From: Cryptomeria japonica
Taxonomy: Eukaryota > Streptophyta > Pinopsida > Cupressales > Cupressaceae
DNA length: 64,000 nucleotides
Assembly (NCBI RefSeq): GCF_030272615.1
Contig: NC_081413.1
Coordinates: 19,538,285 to 19,602,284, forward strand
Direction of reading: 5' to 3'
Both the position numbers and the translations under genes were made by a program. The notes below the pieces were generated by a model. The model was not told the origin of the DNA and ran no database searches. It was given only the letters and a program-made list of their open reading frames with translations. Positions 12,516-23,743 of this stretch are shown here, one piece after another (the first letter of the stretch is position 1; every line of letters starts with the position of its first letter).

Positions 12516-12527
12516 GCTCTGATACCA
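12516..12527 (-). other. Copia primer-binding site (tRNA-Met type)
   Basis: On the minus strand TGGTATCAGAGC lies two bases inside the 5' LTR. This is the common plant copia site, complementary to the 3' end of initiator tRNA-Met. Confidence 0.92.
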
Positions 12528-12529
12528 CT

Positions 12530-13422
12530 TGTAAGGAAGTTAAGTAGCGGAAACAACTTCCTACACTAACCTTGAGAGGAGGGTAATACAAATTTTTTTT
12601 AGATCGTTACAACAGTTACAGAAAATAGAAATAGATATAATAGCATTCATACCACAACACAGTGATTTACGTGAGGAAAACCCTTTCGGGAGAAAAACCC
12701 CACACTCCAAAAGCAGCTCAATATTTCATTCAGCAATCAAAAACAGATTACAACATACTTGCAGAGCAAGCTCTTCGTAGGAGTACCACTAATCAGAGAT
12801 TCAGAGGCAACTCAATAGCCATAAGACTCTTACACACAACCTCTATCTCACACACCTCATAAATAGGAGATACAATACAAGAAACCGTCAAACAGTATTA
12901 CAAAACCATGGGCTAAAACCACCCAATAAGGTGTAGCCGACATTATCTCCCTTTTAGATGCCCTATGACATGTTAAAGCACACATCAACACATGTCGCTC
13001 CCTTTTACAGCTCATTTATGTATCCGATACAAATTATTTTTCCTATTTCAGGAGTACAAACTTCCGGAGGCCATAACTTGAGAACCGGGTGTCTGATTGA
13101 CGAACCGTTTGAAGCGTCGAAAAGCTCGCGAGGTGCTCTATCACCTCGTAACTGCTGCATCAGTTACGACCACTTTTCAGGGCATTTCAGAGCCTCTAAA
13201 GCCCCCAAAATTAAGTTTAAACATTTTATCGCACCCCTCCAAGATGAAAACTTTAATATCTTCAAAACTAGCTGTGACCTTGTGACGCAACTTTACTAGA
13301 ATGCTTATCTAGCCAACCAGAAGCTTCAGGGAGAGTTTTGTACCATTTCGTGCTCAAATAAAAACTTACTATAAATAGTAACCTCGCATAAATGCAAGGT
13401 TGAGACACCATTTTTCCCAACA
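12530..13422 (-). repeat. Copia 5' LTR (right copy)
   Basis: It is the 893-bp partner of 7618-8510. It begins TGTAAGG on the plus strand and ends CCCAACA, giving intact TG...CA termini. An ACTATAAATAGTAAC palindromic TATA-like word near 13370 is a candidate promoter element on the minus strand. Confidence 0.95.
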
Positions 13423-13427
13423 ATTAA
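13423..13427. other. Target-site duplication ATTAA (right copy)
   Basis: It is identical to 7613-7617 and directly follows the right copia LTR. Confidence 0.9.
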
Positions 13428-13929
13428 GAATTTAGTTAAACACTTATAATTTAAAAATACACCCCTAAGAATTCATATAATCAGTTATAATTAACAATAC
13501 CCCCTTAGGGATATATATAATAAATTATAATTAAAAGACCCTCTTTAATAAAAAAATCCATCTAATAAACTTCATTAAAATATTCCATTTAAAACATATA
13601 TCCTATGAAAACAAATTCCCTACGAGATTTAAATGACCCCTATAACTTATATAATTTTAACTCTATTAAAATGGGATCATCCCCATTCACTTTATTTTTA
13701 AATTTTAAGAAGAACCCCTCTCCTATTATTTAATTCTTTTATACCCTATTTAGGGTTTCTTTTTTTTTTTCTTTTTCTTTTTAAACATACTATCTATTTG
13801 TTTCTTATTCTTCTTACTTCTTCTTAATCCTAACTTGAAAGAGGGTTAGGGTATTCATTTCAAACATTACCTCAAGGGTTAGGGTATCTATTGTGCAGGG
13901 ATTGGTTTTGATCATGGTGGTCAAGGGTT

Positions 13930-14110
13930 TCAAGGATAGCGGAGAGGAGTGGAGGCCGAGCCGTCCACTGTCATTGGCCACAGTGGCAGCCAAACCATCT
14001 ACCTTGGTTAGACATAGTGGCGGTAGAGCCATCAGTGGTGATCGAGTCGTCCACTGTGGTTAACCCACAGTGGTGGCCACACCTCCACTATGGCTACCCT
14101 TAAAGGGGCG
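13930..14110. repeat. Imperfect repeats of GTCCACTGTGG / CACAGTGG
   Basis: Words such as GTCCACTGTNNTTGGCCACAGTGG and CCACTGTGGTTAACCCACAGTGG recur. The second is a near-perfect inverted repeat around GTTAAC. The patch is GC-rich in an AT-rich setting. Function unknown. Confidence 0.6.
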
Positions 14111-14304
14111 GGGTGGGGTAGAGATATCGGCTCCCCCACCTTCAAGCTCCAATTTATTTTTTTTCTAAAAATTATTTTTTTGGTATTTTTTTTTATTTTT
14201 TATTTTTGTTATCTTCATATTTCGGCTTCGATAAAAATACAGATGTATAAACAATAGAAAACATATATATTTTTCTCAAATACAAATAGTATAACAATAT
14301 TTTA

Positions 14305-14415
14305 TTAAATGATGCATATATACATATATATATGTATATACATACATATGTATATGTATATACATATATACATATATGTATATATATGTATGTATATATG
14401 TATATATGTATATGT

Positions 14416-14451
<36 letters not shown>

Positions 14452-14455
14452 TTGT
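14305..14455. repeat. TA/CA microsatellite
   Basis: Compound (TA)n, (ATATGTAT)n and (CA)n simple repeat. ORFs on the minus strand here encode only Tyr/Ile/His runs and are artefacts of the repeat. Confidence 0.95.
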
Positions 14456-17442
14456 GTAGAAACATATAATCACTGAGTACTCACAATTATTTTATTTTCC
14501 CAGAATAATTTATATTAAACAATAATACTATCTTTATCTTTAATGTACAAATAGATATATATAGTTTGATGAAATTTATTTATTCATTGTTTTAAACTGT
14601 TCTATTGTAGTTTGGATTAGTTTAGCACCACAATATTAATCTACTTGTAATACTCTTTTTTTTTTTTTAACATATAAGGATATAAATATGAAGAGATATA
14701 CAATTTAAAATCATAGTATTCTCATAAGGGTATGCTCTATGTTATTTTCCAGATTTATTAAATGAAAGGAATTAATAAAAATGATACAATAAACTTTTAC
14801 TTCCAGAATGAAGTTTTATAAAAACATTGAGATAAATTCCAAGTTATGTATTTATGGATATATATATAAGTCAAAGGAAAATAATACTCCCAGAAATATA
14901 TTCACTACAATATCTTTTAGAACTGGTCTATTAACAGAAATGATACTTTTCTTTTGACCAGCATTATGTCTTTACAGATAAATAAATAACACATGAATTC
15001 AATATGAAGTTCTTTTTATTTCCAGAATCTTAATTTATCTTAACAACATTGACTCTTTTAGTAACTAGCAATATATTATTCTGCAATAAGAATAAACACC
15101 ATTTAAAATATGAGATTTATTTTCTGCAACTATATTATGTTCTTTCCTTCTTAATCAGAAAACAATAATTTAAAATGAGATGACAATGAATGTATAAAAC
15201 ATAAATATTTTCCATTTTGTTTTTAAATATGAATCTAACTTTCATAATCATGTATGTTTAACCTTTTTCCAATCATTGAGAAATTTAATAAACCGACAAT
15301 CATAATGTTCTTTTTCAATAGCAAAATAGAACTATTATATTGAATGCTCCTTTGATTTCAATCTAAGGAATAATGAATAAAATAACAAGTAAATACATCT
15401 TTCTTTCTTTTCTAGAAATGCATTGTTCACAAGGAGATATATATGAATCTTTCCTTCTTTACATTTTTAAGGAAGAGACTAAATACAACAAGATAATATA
15501 GGTAGGTAGATAACAAAGAGGTGCACTTCCAACATTTTTGGACATCACTTTAGGAGATTTAGCTCTTCTCCATCCTTTTAACCCAAATGTGAACCTGCAA
15601 ATAAAGCTTATAGGTTGTGACCATAAAGGCTCACCTCCCAACCTAGGCTTACAAAAAGACACCCCCGAGCTAGGAGAACCAAAGCTAAATGGGTTACAAA
15701 CAAACTCAACCGCACATGCAAGAAAATCTTAAACAAACATAAAATCCCAACCCAAGGATTTACATTGTCACTATGTGACTAACTTTGTTGGGTGAAGGTG
15801 GACCAAGTACCTAGAGGAGATCTACAAGAAAGAAGAATAAATGCCTTCACAAGGCTACCAAAATACAATCAACTCAAGTCACATACTTGACTCAAAACAA
15901 ACCTTATGTCCCCCATGGCTTAAAATCCCATATCTCCCCTTATGACCCCCTTTGTATAAGCATAAAAATAATGCAGCAAGGGTCCCACAACCCTTGTGTA
16001 TCTCTCTCATCCAAGAAGAGAGTCTCTACACTCATAGGCTGTCAAGCAACCCTTTACCCCCAAACTACTTTACCCTCCCAAGGGTGAGTATGCCCTTGAA
16101 ACACCCATAACACATATAATCATACAACTCATAAAAATAAATACAAAGAAAGAACTTCAACATTCAACTTCACATATCACATAAACAACAAAAGCTAAAT
16201 ACACTACAATTTTTCCTTCACATTAACAATGGTATTCAATATGCATGGAAGAAAACTACCAACCTTTGATCCTGCAAATGGTATGAGGAATGGTTGAAGG
16301 AATGTTGCCCAATCAACTAGTCTTTTCTTCCCAAAACTGAAAAAAAATGCAACCTCTAAAACCAAATTTCCAACAAAAACTCTAAATCTCCAAGATGGAG
16401 AGTGGGTGATCAAAATCCCAAGTTTGAATCCCTTCCCTATGTAGACTCTTCTCACACTTTTCAAACTCTTGGAAAGGATGCGAGATCTCATAGGTTGGTC
16501 TTCCCAACCTCTTACATGGTTTCTAAAAATACAAACTGAAAAAGGTAAGAGAAAGTGGGGAAGAGCAACTATCACTCAAATGGAAGGTTGTATAACCAAG
16601 GAGAAATCCTCAAAAGTTGAATTTTCGTCCATCTTGGAAAAATCAACTTTTGAGGTGACTTGACAACCACATGTGAGTGGTCACATGGTTAAAATTGACC
16701 TTTATCCATAGGTATAACATATGGGCCTTCAAAAATTTCCCAAACCTAACCTTAGGAGTTAGTTTGACCCTCTAGAAACTCACCTAAAGTTTACCTACGG
16801 GTCAAGCTTGATTTGACCATTCTAATGGCTCTCTATCTAAGACTTTATTGCGACCACACTAAGATATTTTAAATAGTGCATTGGTTATACAAATTCTCTC
16901 CAAGGGACATGTCATTTCCAACTCACTCCACAACACAAGTGTCAAGTGACACCATAAAAATACACAATGCTTTAATACACACGACAATGTCCCTTTTTGG
17001 AATTAACAAATTTAACAAATAAAAATTAAACACACATTCAAGCATTCACATTTACAAACAAAACACATAACACATGAGGTGTTGTCTCTCCAAATAGACA
17101 ACCCTTGGCTTCACAAATGCACATAGGTTTAGCTTGATTCTCTGAATAGTTTTCATGGTCACATGGATTAGTTTTCTTACACATCTCATTTTGCACATTA
17201 GTAATCTCAAATAATCACATGCAATATTAATATATGAAAAGAATACAATTCAGACACTTTGCATACAATTTAAGTCATAATAATCAAAATATCAATTATC
17301 CAATAAAATTCACATGAAATAATTTGTTTAGTGGCATCATCATAATCATCTTGAAATTCAATCATTCATAAGGCATGCATCCATGTTTACTAACATCATA
17401 ATGAAGTACTCCAAATTCAGAGATAAATGACATACATCATAT

Positions 17443-17447
17443 CAAGG
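17443..17447. other. Target-site duplication CAAGG (left copy)
   Basis: CAAGG lies immediately before the left LTR and recurs at 30082-30086 directly after the right LTR. Confidence 0.92.
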
Positions 17448-18229
17448 TGTATATGGTGAAAATGGATAACAATAATAACAAGATTGAAAGGCGAAATGAA
17501 TTCAACCACCAAACCCTAGCCTAACAACAACAAAGATCCACCATAACATATGAAGATTACCTAAGACAATGCAAATAAAATGAAATCACAAAGATTATAC
17601 CATTACATGTCCAATAGGGTTTTGATCTCCATTCTTCCTATCTCCATTGATCTTGCTTGATATATTTTCTCTCAGATTGTATGTGCACAAGAGCTCAACA
17701 AAGAACGGAATGTGGTTGCAAGTGGGATCATAGTATAGTCAAGTCCTTAAGATTAGTGATTAGAATGATTGATTAGGGTTTGATAATGAAGGAAGCATCT
17801 CCTTAAATAGAAGACACTATATAAAATGGAGGGATAAGATTGAGAGGTGTAAAAAAGGAGGTCGGCTAGGATTAGAGGGTAGGTAGAAGAAATAATAAAA
17901 TAATGAAAGAGGTAGGTAGTGTAGGAATTAAGAGATGAATGACATGTGTCATGGGTAGAAAAGGATAATTAATTAATTAAATAAATAAAGATTTATTTAA
18001 TTAATAGAAGAAGTGGGATTAATTAAATAAATAAAATATTTATTTAATTTAGGAAAAGGATAATTTAAATAAATAAATGTATTTATTTAAATGAGAAATA
18101 AGGCTAGAAGAGGATAAATGAATTAATTAAATAAATAAAGATTTATTTAATTAATAGAAGAATTAGGCTTAGATAATTAAATAAATAAAATATTTATTTA
18201 ATTAGACATGACAATTTTGGGTGTCTACA
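17448..18229 (-). repeat. Gypsy 3' LTR (left copy)
   Basis: It is the 782-bp partner of 29300-30081, with TG...CA termini (TGTATATG ... GTGTCTACA on the plus strand). Its last 300 bp contain several TTAATTAAATAAATAAA / ATTTATTTAATTAA blocks that form internal inverted repeats. Confidence 0.96.
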
Positions 18230-18243
18230 TTTTGCCCCTCTTT
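18230..18243 (-). other. Gypsy polypurine tract
   Basis: Reverse complement of TTTTGCCCCTCTTT, that is AAAGAGGGGCAAAA, abutting the 3' LTR. Identical to 5001-5014. Confidence 0.88.
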
Positions 18244-18472
18244 GAGACAATGCAGCTTGTCGCGTTGTTTCAAAGAAGATAAGATGAACTGATACATAGT
18301 TGCCCCAAGATGGGAATGATATGCCCCCTTGAGAGATTGGATGAAAATGTCTGAAAAGATCACAGACAATCTCTCGATAAGAAAGATGGAATAGAATGGA
18401 CTGACCGGATAAAGTGACAGAGTCACAGGATAAAGAAGACTGACTCGGGAAATGAGGGTGAGGGCTAGGGTA

Positions 18473-18484
18473 GGCTATAAGATA
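18473..18484 (+). promoter_or_regulatory. Candidate TATA box for the antisense PMD gene
   Basis: GGCTATAAGATAG lies about 90 bp upstream of the ATG at 18574, at a fitting distance for a short 5' untranslated leader. It is only a motif match; it would make the gene independent of the LTR promoter, which fires in the opposite direction. Confidence 0.35.
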
Positions 18485-18744
18485 GACCATGGGCAAAAGA
18501 CATCCTCATTTTTATCCACACATCCAAGAGATCAGAGTGCAGAGCGAGAAAAGAGCAATAGCAGTTAGCAGCGATGGCTTTTGTTCATAGATTCGACTGC
18601 GTTCGCCGATTCCAGAGGCCAACAGAGGCAGGAGAGCTGGTAAGTACCACCAAACCTCCTCGTACTTTGACACATTTAATTTTGTTATTAATGCATGCTA
18701 GGTAGTGTAATAAATGCGCTTAGAATAGGGTCTCAAAAATGTCA

Positions 18745-19030
18745 AAAAATGCCTAGGCGCGTCTGTGTTGGTGCCAGGCGCGTCTGTGTCTGCCAAGCGC
18801 ATCTGTGTGAGTGCCAGCCGCATCTGTGTTTAGAACCGCGTTTATGTCAAATTCGGATGCGTTTGTGTAATTTAGGGGCGTCTGTGGCAAGAAGGCTCAT
18901 CTATGTCACCTAGGCGCATCTGTGTAGAGCATAGGCATGTCTATGTCATACAGGCATGTCTGTGTTGTGCAGACACGTTTGTGCAGTCTTTAAGCATGTT
19001 TGTGTCAGGAAAGCACGTTTATGTCTAAAA
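18745..19030 (+). repeat. Degenerate repeat of GCGTCTGTGT in the PMD intron
   Basis: About fifteen spaced copies of GCGCGTCTGTGT or decayed forms (GCATCTGTGT, GCATGTCTGTGT, GCACGTTTGTGC) are separated by 8-20 bp. The same word occurs, sense to the transcript, in the leader of the minus-strand gag gene at 27650-27830 and 28930-29190, and in another element at 50690-50760. Confidence 0.8.
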
Positions 19031-19154
19031 AGTTGCAAATTTTTGTCTTCTAGGTCAAATCGGCAGTTCTTTGATGAACATACGCTGTCGATTGGATAAG
19101 CTACTGAGAGGATACACTCAAGAAAATCCTCTAAGGAAGACTAGGATAGATCAA

Positions 19155-19392
19155 GGTACTTTGTGATGAATAGTGAGTACCAAGATAGCATACTTTGTAA
19201 TGAACAGGGGGTACTTAAAGTATGAGCAGCACTTTGTGATAAACAAGGAGTGCAAATGTGAGGAGCACTTTGTGATGAACAGGGAGTGCCAAACACATAG
19301 TACTTTGCGATGAACAGTGAGTGTCACTAGGATAGATAGCCATATGCATTTAGACAAAAAGTAGCAGTTTGTGATAAACAGTGAATGCCACT
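19155..19392 (+). repeat. Repeat of TACTTTGTGATGAACAGNGAGTNCC in the PMD intron
   Basis: Six or seven imperfect copies of a roughly 35-bp unit with the words CTTTGTGATGAACAG and GAGTGCCA. Together with the preceding repeat it fills most of the intron. Confidence 0.8.
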
Positions 19393-21389
19393 ATGATTGA
19401 CATGATTGATTTGCTTGATTGTAGGAGTATTTGTCGATGCTGGAGTCACGAAAGAGATTCCTGTCGACTCAGAGAATGGGACCTGAGCTGACAGCCAAGG
19501 AGCGAGCTGCTATTGAGGAGATGGGATTGAGACATGTGCTATATGTGCCTGAGTTTCGGGCGAACATGGGACTGTTGGCTGCGCTGGCTGAGAGATGGCA
19601 CTCAGAGACTTGTACGTTTTATTTGTCGATGGGTGAGATGACAGTCACCCTTGAGGATGTCTACAGGATACTGAGGATACCGATTGATGGGGATTTGATC
19701 CCATACGATCAAGATGGAGACAGGGAGGCCCTAAGATGAGTATTCCAGGACCTAGGACTGGAGATGAGGGCAGGACACGTGGCGTGGGACACTATGACAG
19801 CCACAGGGCTAGCGCTACCGACAGTGGTAGGAGGAGCGATCAGTGGGTTCCTATGTCCAAATAGGGTGACACAGGGGTTGGCTGTAGGCTAGGGAGGTGC
19901 ATTGGAGACACTAGTGACACAACACACCAGATATGCCTGCGGACCATGTGTGCTGGCACACCTATACTATGAGCTACATCAGTTCGTATATCATGGATCA
20001 GTGGGATTGGGCTGCGGGGTGACACTGCTGCAGGTGTGGGCTTATGAGCATCTGCCAGTGACGAGGCCGATACACTTCAGAGGCAGGGGACATGGACGCA
20101 TTTTTGTTCATTTGTATGACATGATCACGTCACAGCCACGGATTGGCAGGTTGGAGCACTAGCGACGAGTGATAGATGACATTGATGTGGTCATCTGGAA
20201 GCCATACTTGGGATGCAGGGAGTGGGAGGATGATGCAGTTGAGCTTCCATACACCTTCCGAAGCAAGTATCTAATTGGGTGGATGCCCTATGTGCTAGAG
20301 AGACAGCCTGTAGATAGGGTGTGCAGGCAGTTTGGCCAGATTTAGAGGATGCCACGGGGCTCGGGCATGTATGCACGGACAGTTAGAGATTAGGTATAGT
20401 TTGGGCCTCTACTGTCATATGATCAGGCAGTTACATAGCTAGCAGAGATGGTGCCCCTACCCTGGGACATGTGGCCAGAGGTCAACGATGCCGAGTATAC
20501 AACATACTGGATAGAGCATCCCTTCCCATGCTTGACAGATCCTAGATAGCTATTTGACGAAGATGATGGTGGGGATGATGATGATGGGGGAGGTGATGGG
20601 GGCAAGGGCCAATGGAGGAGGAGGGGAGCAGTTGGAGAGAGGAGGGTTGCACCTCAGAGGGAGGGTGGAGAGGAGAGACAGGCTCAGGTGGTGAGGGGTC
20701 GCGGTGGGTTGCCGTTACAGGTGCCAGCAGCACAGGGTCCCAGACAGGTACAGAGATAGGTACAGGGATAGGTGCCAGTACAGGCACAGGCATAGGGGCA
20801 GGCATAGGTGCAAGCACCCATACAGGGAGAGCCACAAGCAGAGGCGGAGGGGGCTGACACAGAGGAGGATGAGTTGATAGAGCTGAGGGAGATCTACCAG
20901 GGTCAGGCAGATGAGATCCAGGAGTTGGAGACGGAGAGGGATCGGCTCAGGAGGAGGCTCTGAGATACTGAGCAGGAGCGGGATCAGGCTATTCAGCATT
21001 ACACAAAGGCTGAGATAGCACTGAGGGTGGGGAGACAGGCAGCAGAGGACACAGGGGTAGGATATGCATATGTCCTACAAACAGGGGAGGAGATTGCCTA
21101 CTGGCGGGATCTCTATTATGGTGTAGTACCAACAGATTAGCGGGCGAGGAGCTTCCATAGACCATCGTAGACAGTGATAGCTACGAGAGGGAGCTAGAGG
21201 AGACAGGCATCGAGTGGTCAGGTGATGGTTCCTCCACCACCACCAGATAGAGGGGACAGGAGGGATGATCCTGGGGTAGGTCCTTCAGGGGCTCAGATTT
21301 CATCGAGGCCAGGTGGCTCCGAGGGAGGGAGTTCATCATAGCCTTAGAGGGCTCCCTATGTATCAATATTGTACCATTTTTTTGTATGA

Positions 21390-23063
21390 TGATGTAGACA
21401 CCTGCGGGTGATTGTAGCCATATGATTTTGACATCATTGTATCATGACACTTATGATTATATATATATGAGATGATTCATCTTTGCGGTAGCTATATGCA
21501 TGTGTACCTATGTGATGAGATGCTCTTATGATGTATGTTTTATGTGATGCTTATAATATGGATGCAAATATGTATATGATGCAATGCAATATTTTTTTTT
21601 TGTTCTTTTATGTTTTATATGTGATGCATGATGCAAATGTGAATGTATATAATGCAGATGAATATGATAATGCAAATGAACTATTTACATGATGAAAATG
21701 TAAGATGTGCTAACATGTGTTGTGTGTAGGATATGGTGCAATTGTGATATCTATATGTATGTATGAAATGCTTATATGTGGTAATGCAGGTGCAAACTAC
21801 ATGAAATGCAAATGTTTTTTGGTGTGTCATTATACTCAGTCATGTGATAGCATGCCACACGAACTCAAAAAGGATGATGGAAGTCAATCAAGAAAGGGGG
21901 ATGAAAGACAGAAGATATGAAAGTGAAAGAGCTTCTTGTGCGTTATCATCATTGAGATTTATTATGGTAAGTAGGTTATGACAATTGAGGCATATGTTCA
22001 ACCCAGAAAGTCATTGTACCTGTTTGCATGGAGATAAGATAGTCACAAACAAGGAATGCCCCAATTCATACTAGAATCATAGTGTCCTCATATCCTTGGA
22101 AAAGTCATAGCATTACTAAAAGACAATCCACAGATAGCAAATACAAATAGGTGATGATACCCCATCCTCGCCTTTCTAGTCAAAGACATCCTAGAGATAT
22201 AATCTCTAGTCAGAGACATCCTAGAAAAGCTAAAAGACATGTCACCAAAAGATAAAATAAAAAAAAAACCAAGACTTGACACCAACATCCACTGTAGTCC
22301 TCAAGTTTATTGTCTCTTGTCACTTGTATAAGTCTTATTTGATTGTGGTCACAATGTTAACTTTCACAAAAAGGATAGATAGCACTGAACCATATGTTGT
22401 CTAAGTCTGTTGAAAGATTTGATCTGTTGAAGCTCATTGTTGTTGTTGTCTCATCTGAAACTAACTGAATCCATGAAGCTGATACTTTATTGTGGAGAAG
22501 ATGAAACTTTATTGCGGACTGGCGATGCAGATGTTGTTTTATTGCGGATTGTGCGCGGATAGACTGAAGGAAGTTGGAAGAAACTGTACTCCTTGAAACA
22601 TGTGATGTTCTTAGTTCCACACCCATCACTAGATGTAGGATTTTCCGTAGCCACAGATAGGATTTGATTTATTATGGATGGAAAGGGAGGTTTATTATGA
22701 ATGGCTAACCAATCTTGGGTAGATCAATAACAAGCCATGATGGGAATGGGTAAGTTTATTATGGATGAATTGGTTGTGAGTGTGTGTGAAGTGAAAGGAT
22801 GAAAGTGGATCCTGAAGGAGGGAGGAGCAATGTCTCTATGCATGGCACTGGTGACCTAGTTTTCACCATGGTACTTGCCCAGGGCACCACCGAAGTGGTT
22901 TTCACTGTTGGACGAAATTATTTCTCTTTACTTTTTTTGATTTTTTTATTTTTCAATGTTTTTTGTGTCACAAGGCGCCTGTTTGCTAGGTTTTCACCAA
23001 GTAACGATTTTTTTTGTTTTTATAATTTTTTTTTGTATTTTTGAATTAGGATACTCCAAAGAG
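21390..23063 (-). other. Rest of the gypsy 3' region, non-coding
   Basis: It lies between the integrase stop (23064) and the 3' end of the antisense PMD gene. It holds ATGCAAATG / ATGATGC-rich sequence at 21420-21800 and the 343-bp block that recurs inverted at the window start. An A/T-rich patch at 22920-23040 follows. No protein domain is recognisable; small ORFs are unsupported. Confidence 0.6.
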
Positions 23064-23669
23064 CTATGTGTAGAACCTGCGAAGGTGCATGCTATTGATA
23101 GGATCCTCCAAAGGTTCACCTTCTGTAGTTGAGAGCTGATATGCCCCAGATCCATATACTGCTATAATGATGTAAGGACCAAGCCAGTTTGGTTCAAACT
23201 TGCCCTTCTTCTCTCTGTCTTACTAATTTTTGGGGTTTTCTCTGAGAACCAAGTCACCTACCTCAAATGTGCGAGGCTTGACTTTGTGATTGTAGCTGTG
23301 TTGTTCCTTGACTGAATGATGTGTAGCTCGAGTGACTATCTTCCTTGATGAAGAAACTGAGATAGAATTACTAGTGTGTGGACTACATTTGCCCATATGT
23401 GTGTCACCTGAAGAAGTTTGGGCATCCCTGATAACAAAGTCCTTCGAGGAAGCTCCATTAAAGGTCCATGATGTATCACCAGAAGGGAAAGGATGTGTGG
23501 AACAAGTGGATGAGTGATGAAGGCTTATGATTGTGAAAAGAAGTGAAAGTAGGATAGCATGATGGAGACTTAGGATCAACAAGTATGATTTTTGACTTGA
23601 AATTTTAGAAATTTTGCCCCCAGTTATTTTGATATTAGGGGAGATCAACTCTTGTTCTTTTTGCTTCAT
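23064..23669 (-). pseudogene. Integrase C-terminal region of the gypsy polyprotein
   Basis: The last 90 codons carry the conserved gypsy integrase tail: KVKPRTFEVGDLVLREN, then KGKFEPNWLGPY, YGSGAYQL and DPINSMHLRRFYT before the TAG at 23064-23066. Between the first two segments the frame reads N-stop-stop-D, TAG TAA, exactly where relatives have two glutamines, so both stops fit C-to-T changes. Upstream, a WTFNGASSKD segment resembles the start of an RNase H domain but the core is absent. A frame change separates this block from the protease block at 23744. The fragment normally helps target and bind DNA; alone it has no catalytic role. Confidence 0.85.
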
Positions 23670-23743
23670 AATATTTTTATCCTTGACTTTGATTTTTGCA
23701 GAGTCTAGTAGCTTTTGATTTTGATTTGGACTAAAGGACTTTT

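Larger units (their letters stand above)
7618..13422 (-). mobile_element. Complete Ty1/copia LTR retrotransposon, coding-defective
   Basis: Two LTRs of exactly 893 bp (7618-8510 and 12530-13422) flank a minus-strand interior and are bracketed by ATTAA duplications. In element order: 5' LTR, primer-binding site matching the common tRNA-Met type (TGGTATCAGAGC), gag with a CCHC knuckle, protease, integrase, reverse transcriptase, RNase H, polypurine tract AAGTGGGAGATT, 3' LTR. The order protease-integrase-reverse transcriptase identifies Ty1/copia. Several in-frame stops, at least one frameshift and a deletion in the reverse transcriptase make this copy non-autonomous. The outer terminus of the left LTR reads TTT where the right has TGT. 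Confidence 0.95.
13428..17442. other. AT-rich intergenic DNA without a recognisable gene
   Basis: The stretch holds runs of TTATAATTAA-type sequence, a GC-richer patch at 13930-14110, a microsatellite at 14305-14455 and then unrecognised sequence. ORFs of up to 123 codons (for example on the minus strand at 16204-16575) lack known motifs, splice context or repeats elsewhere in the window. Confidence 0.5.
18574..21389 (+). pseudogene. Plant mobile domain (PMD) gene, two exons, antisense to gag-pol, many stops
   Basis: Exon 1 is 18574-18639 (22 codons from ATG), ending at CTG|GTAAGT. The intron is 18640-19424, ending TTGATTGTAG, and exon 2 (19425-21389) continues in frame. Residues about 25-140 resemble the plant mobile domain: LRHVLYVPEF, LAALAERWHSET, FYLSMGEMTVTLEDVYRILR and LPIDGD-like IPIDGD, then YDQAVT and WPEVNDAEYTTYW further on. 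The C-terminal part is acidic, then Gln/Pro-rich near 20700-20850, then a coiled coil near 20880-20970. The frame has no shift by eye but carries about sixteen TAG and two TGA stops and no TAA. PMD proteins occur as nuclear proteins linked to transposon silencing and as captured genes in transposons. Being antisense, the intron escapes splicing from the element RNA. Confidence 0.85.

Noticed and set aside
12516-12527. A tRNA gene at the TGGTATCAGAGC sites (also 47127)
   Set aside because: Only the short primer-binding complement is present, without a cloverleaf.
14193-14473. Two minus-strand ORFs of Tyr/Ile/His-rich protein
   Set aside because: They are translations of a TA/CA microsatellite.
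20542-20999. Minus-strand ORFs with Pro/Val/Leu repeats
   Set aside because: They are the antisense of the Gln/Ala/Gly repeats in the PMD gene.
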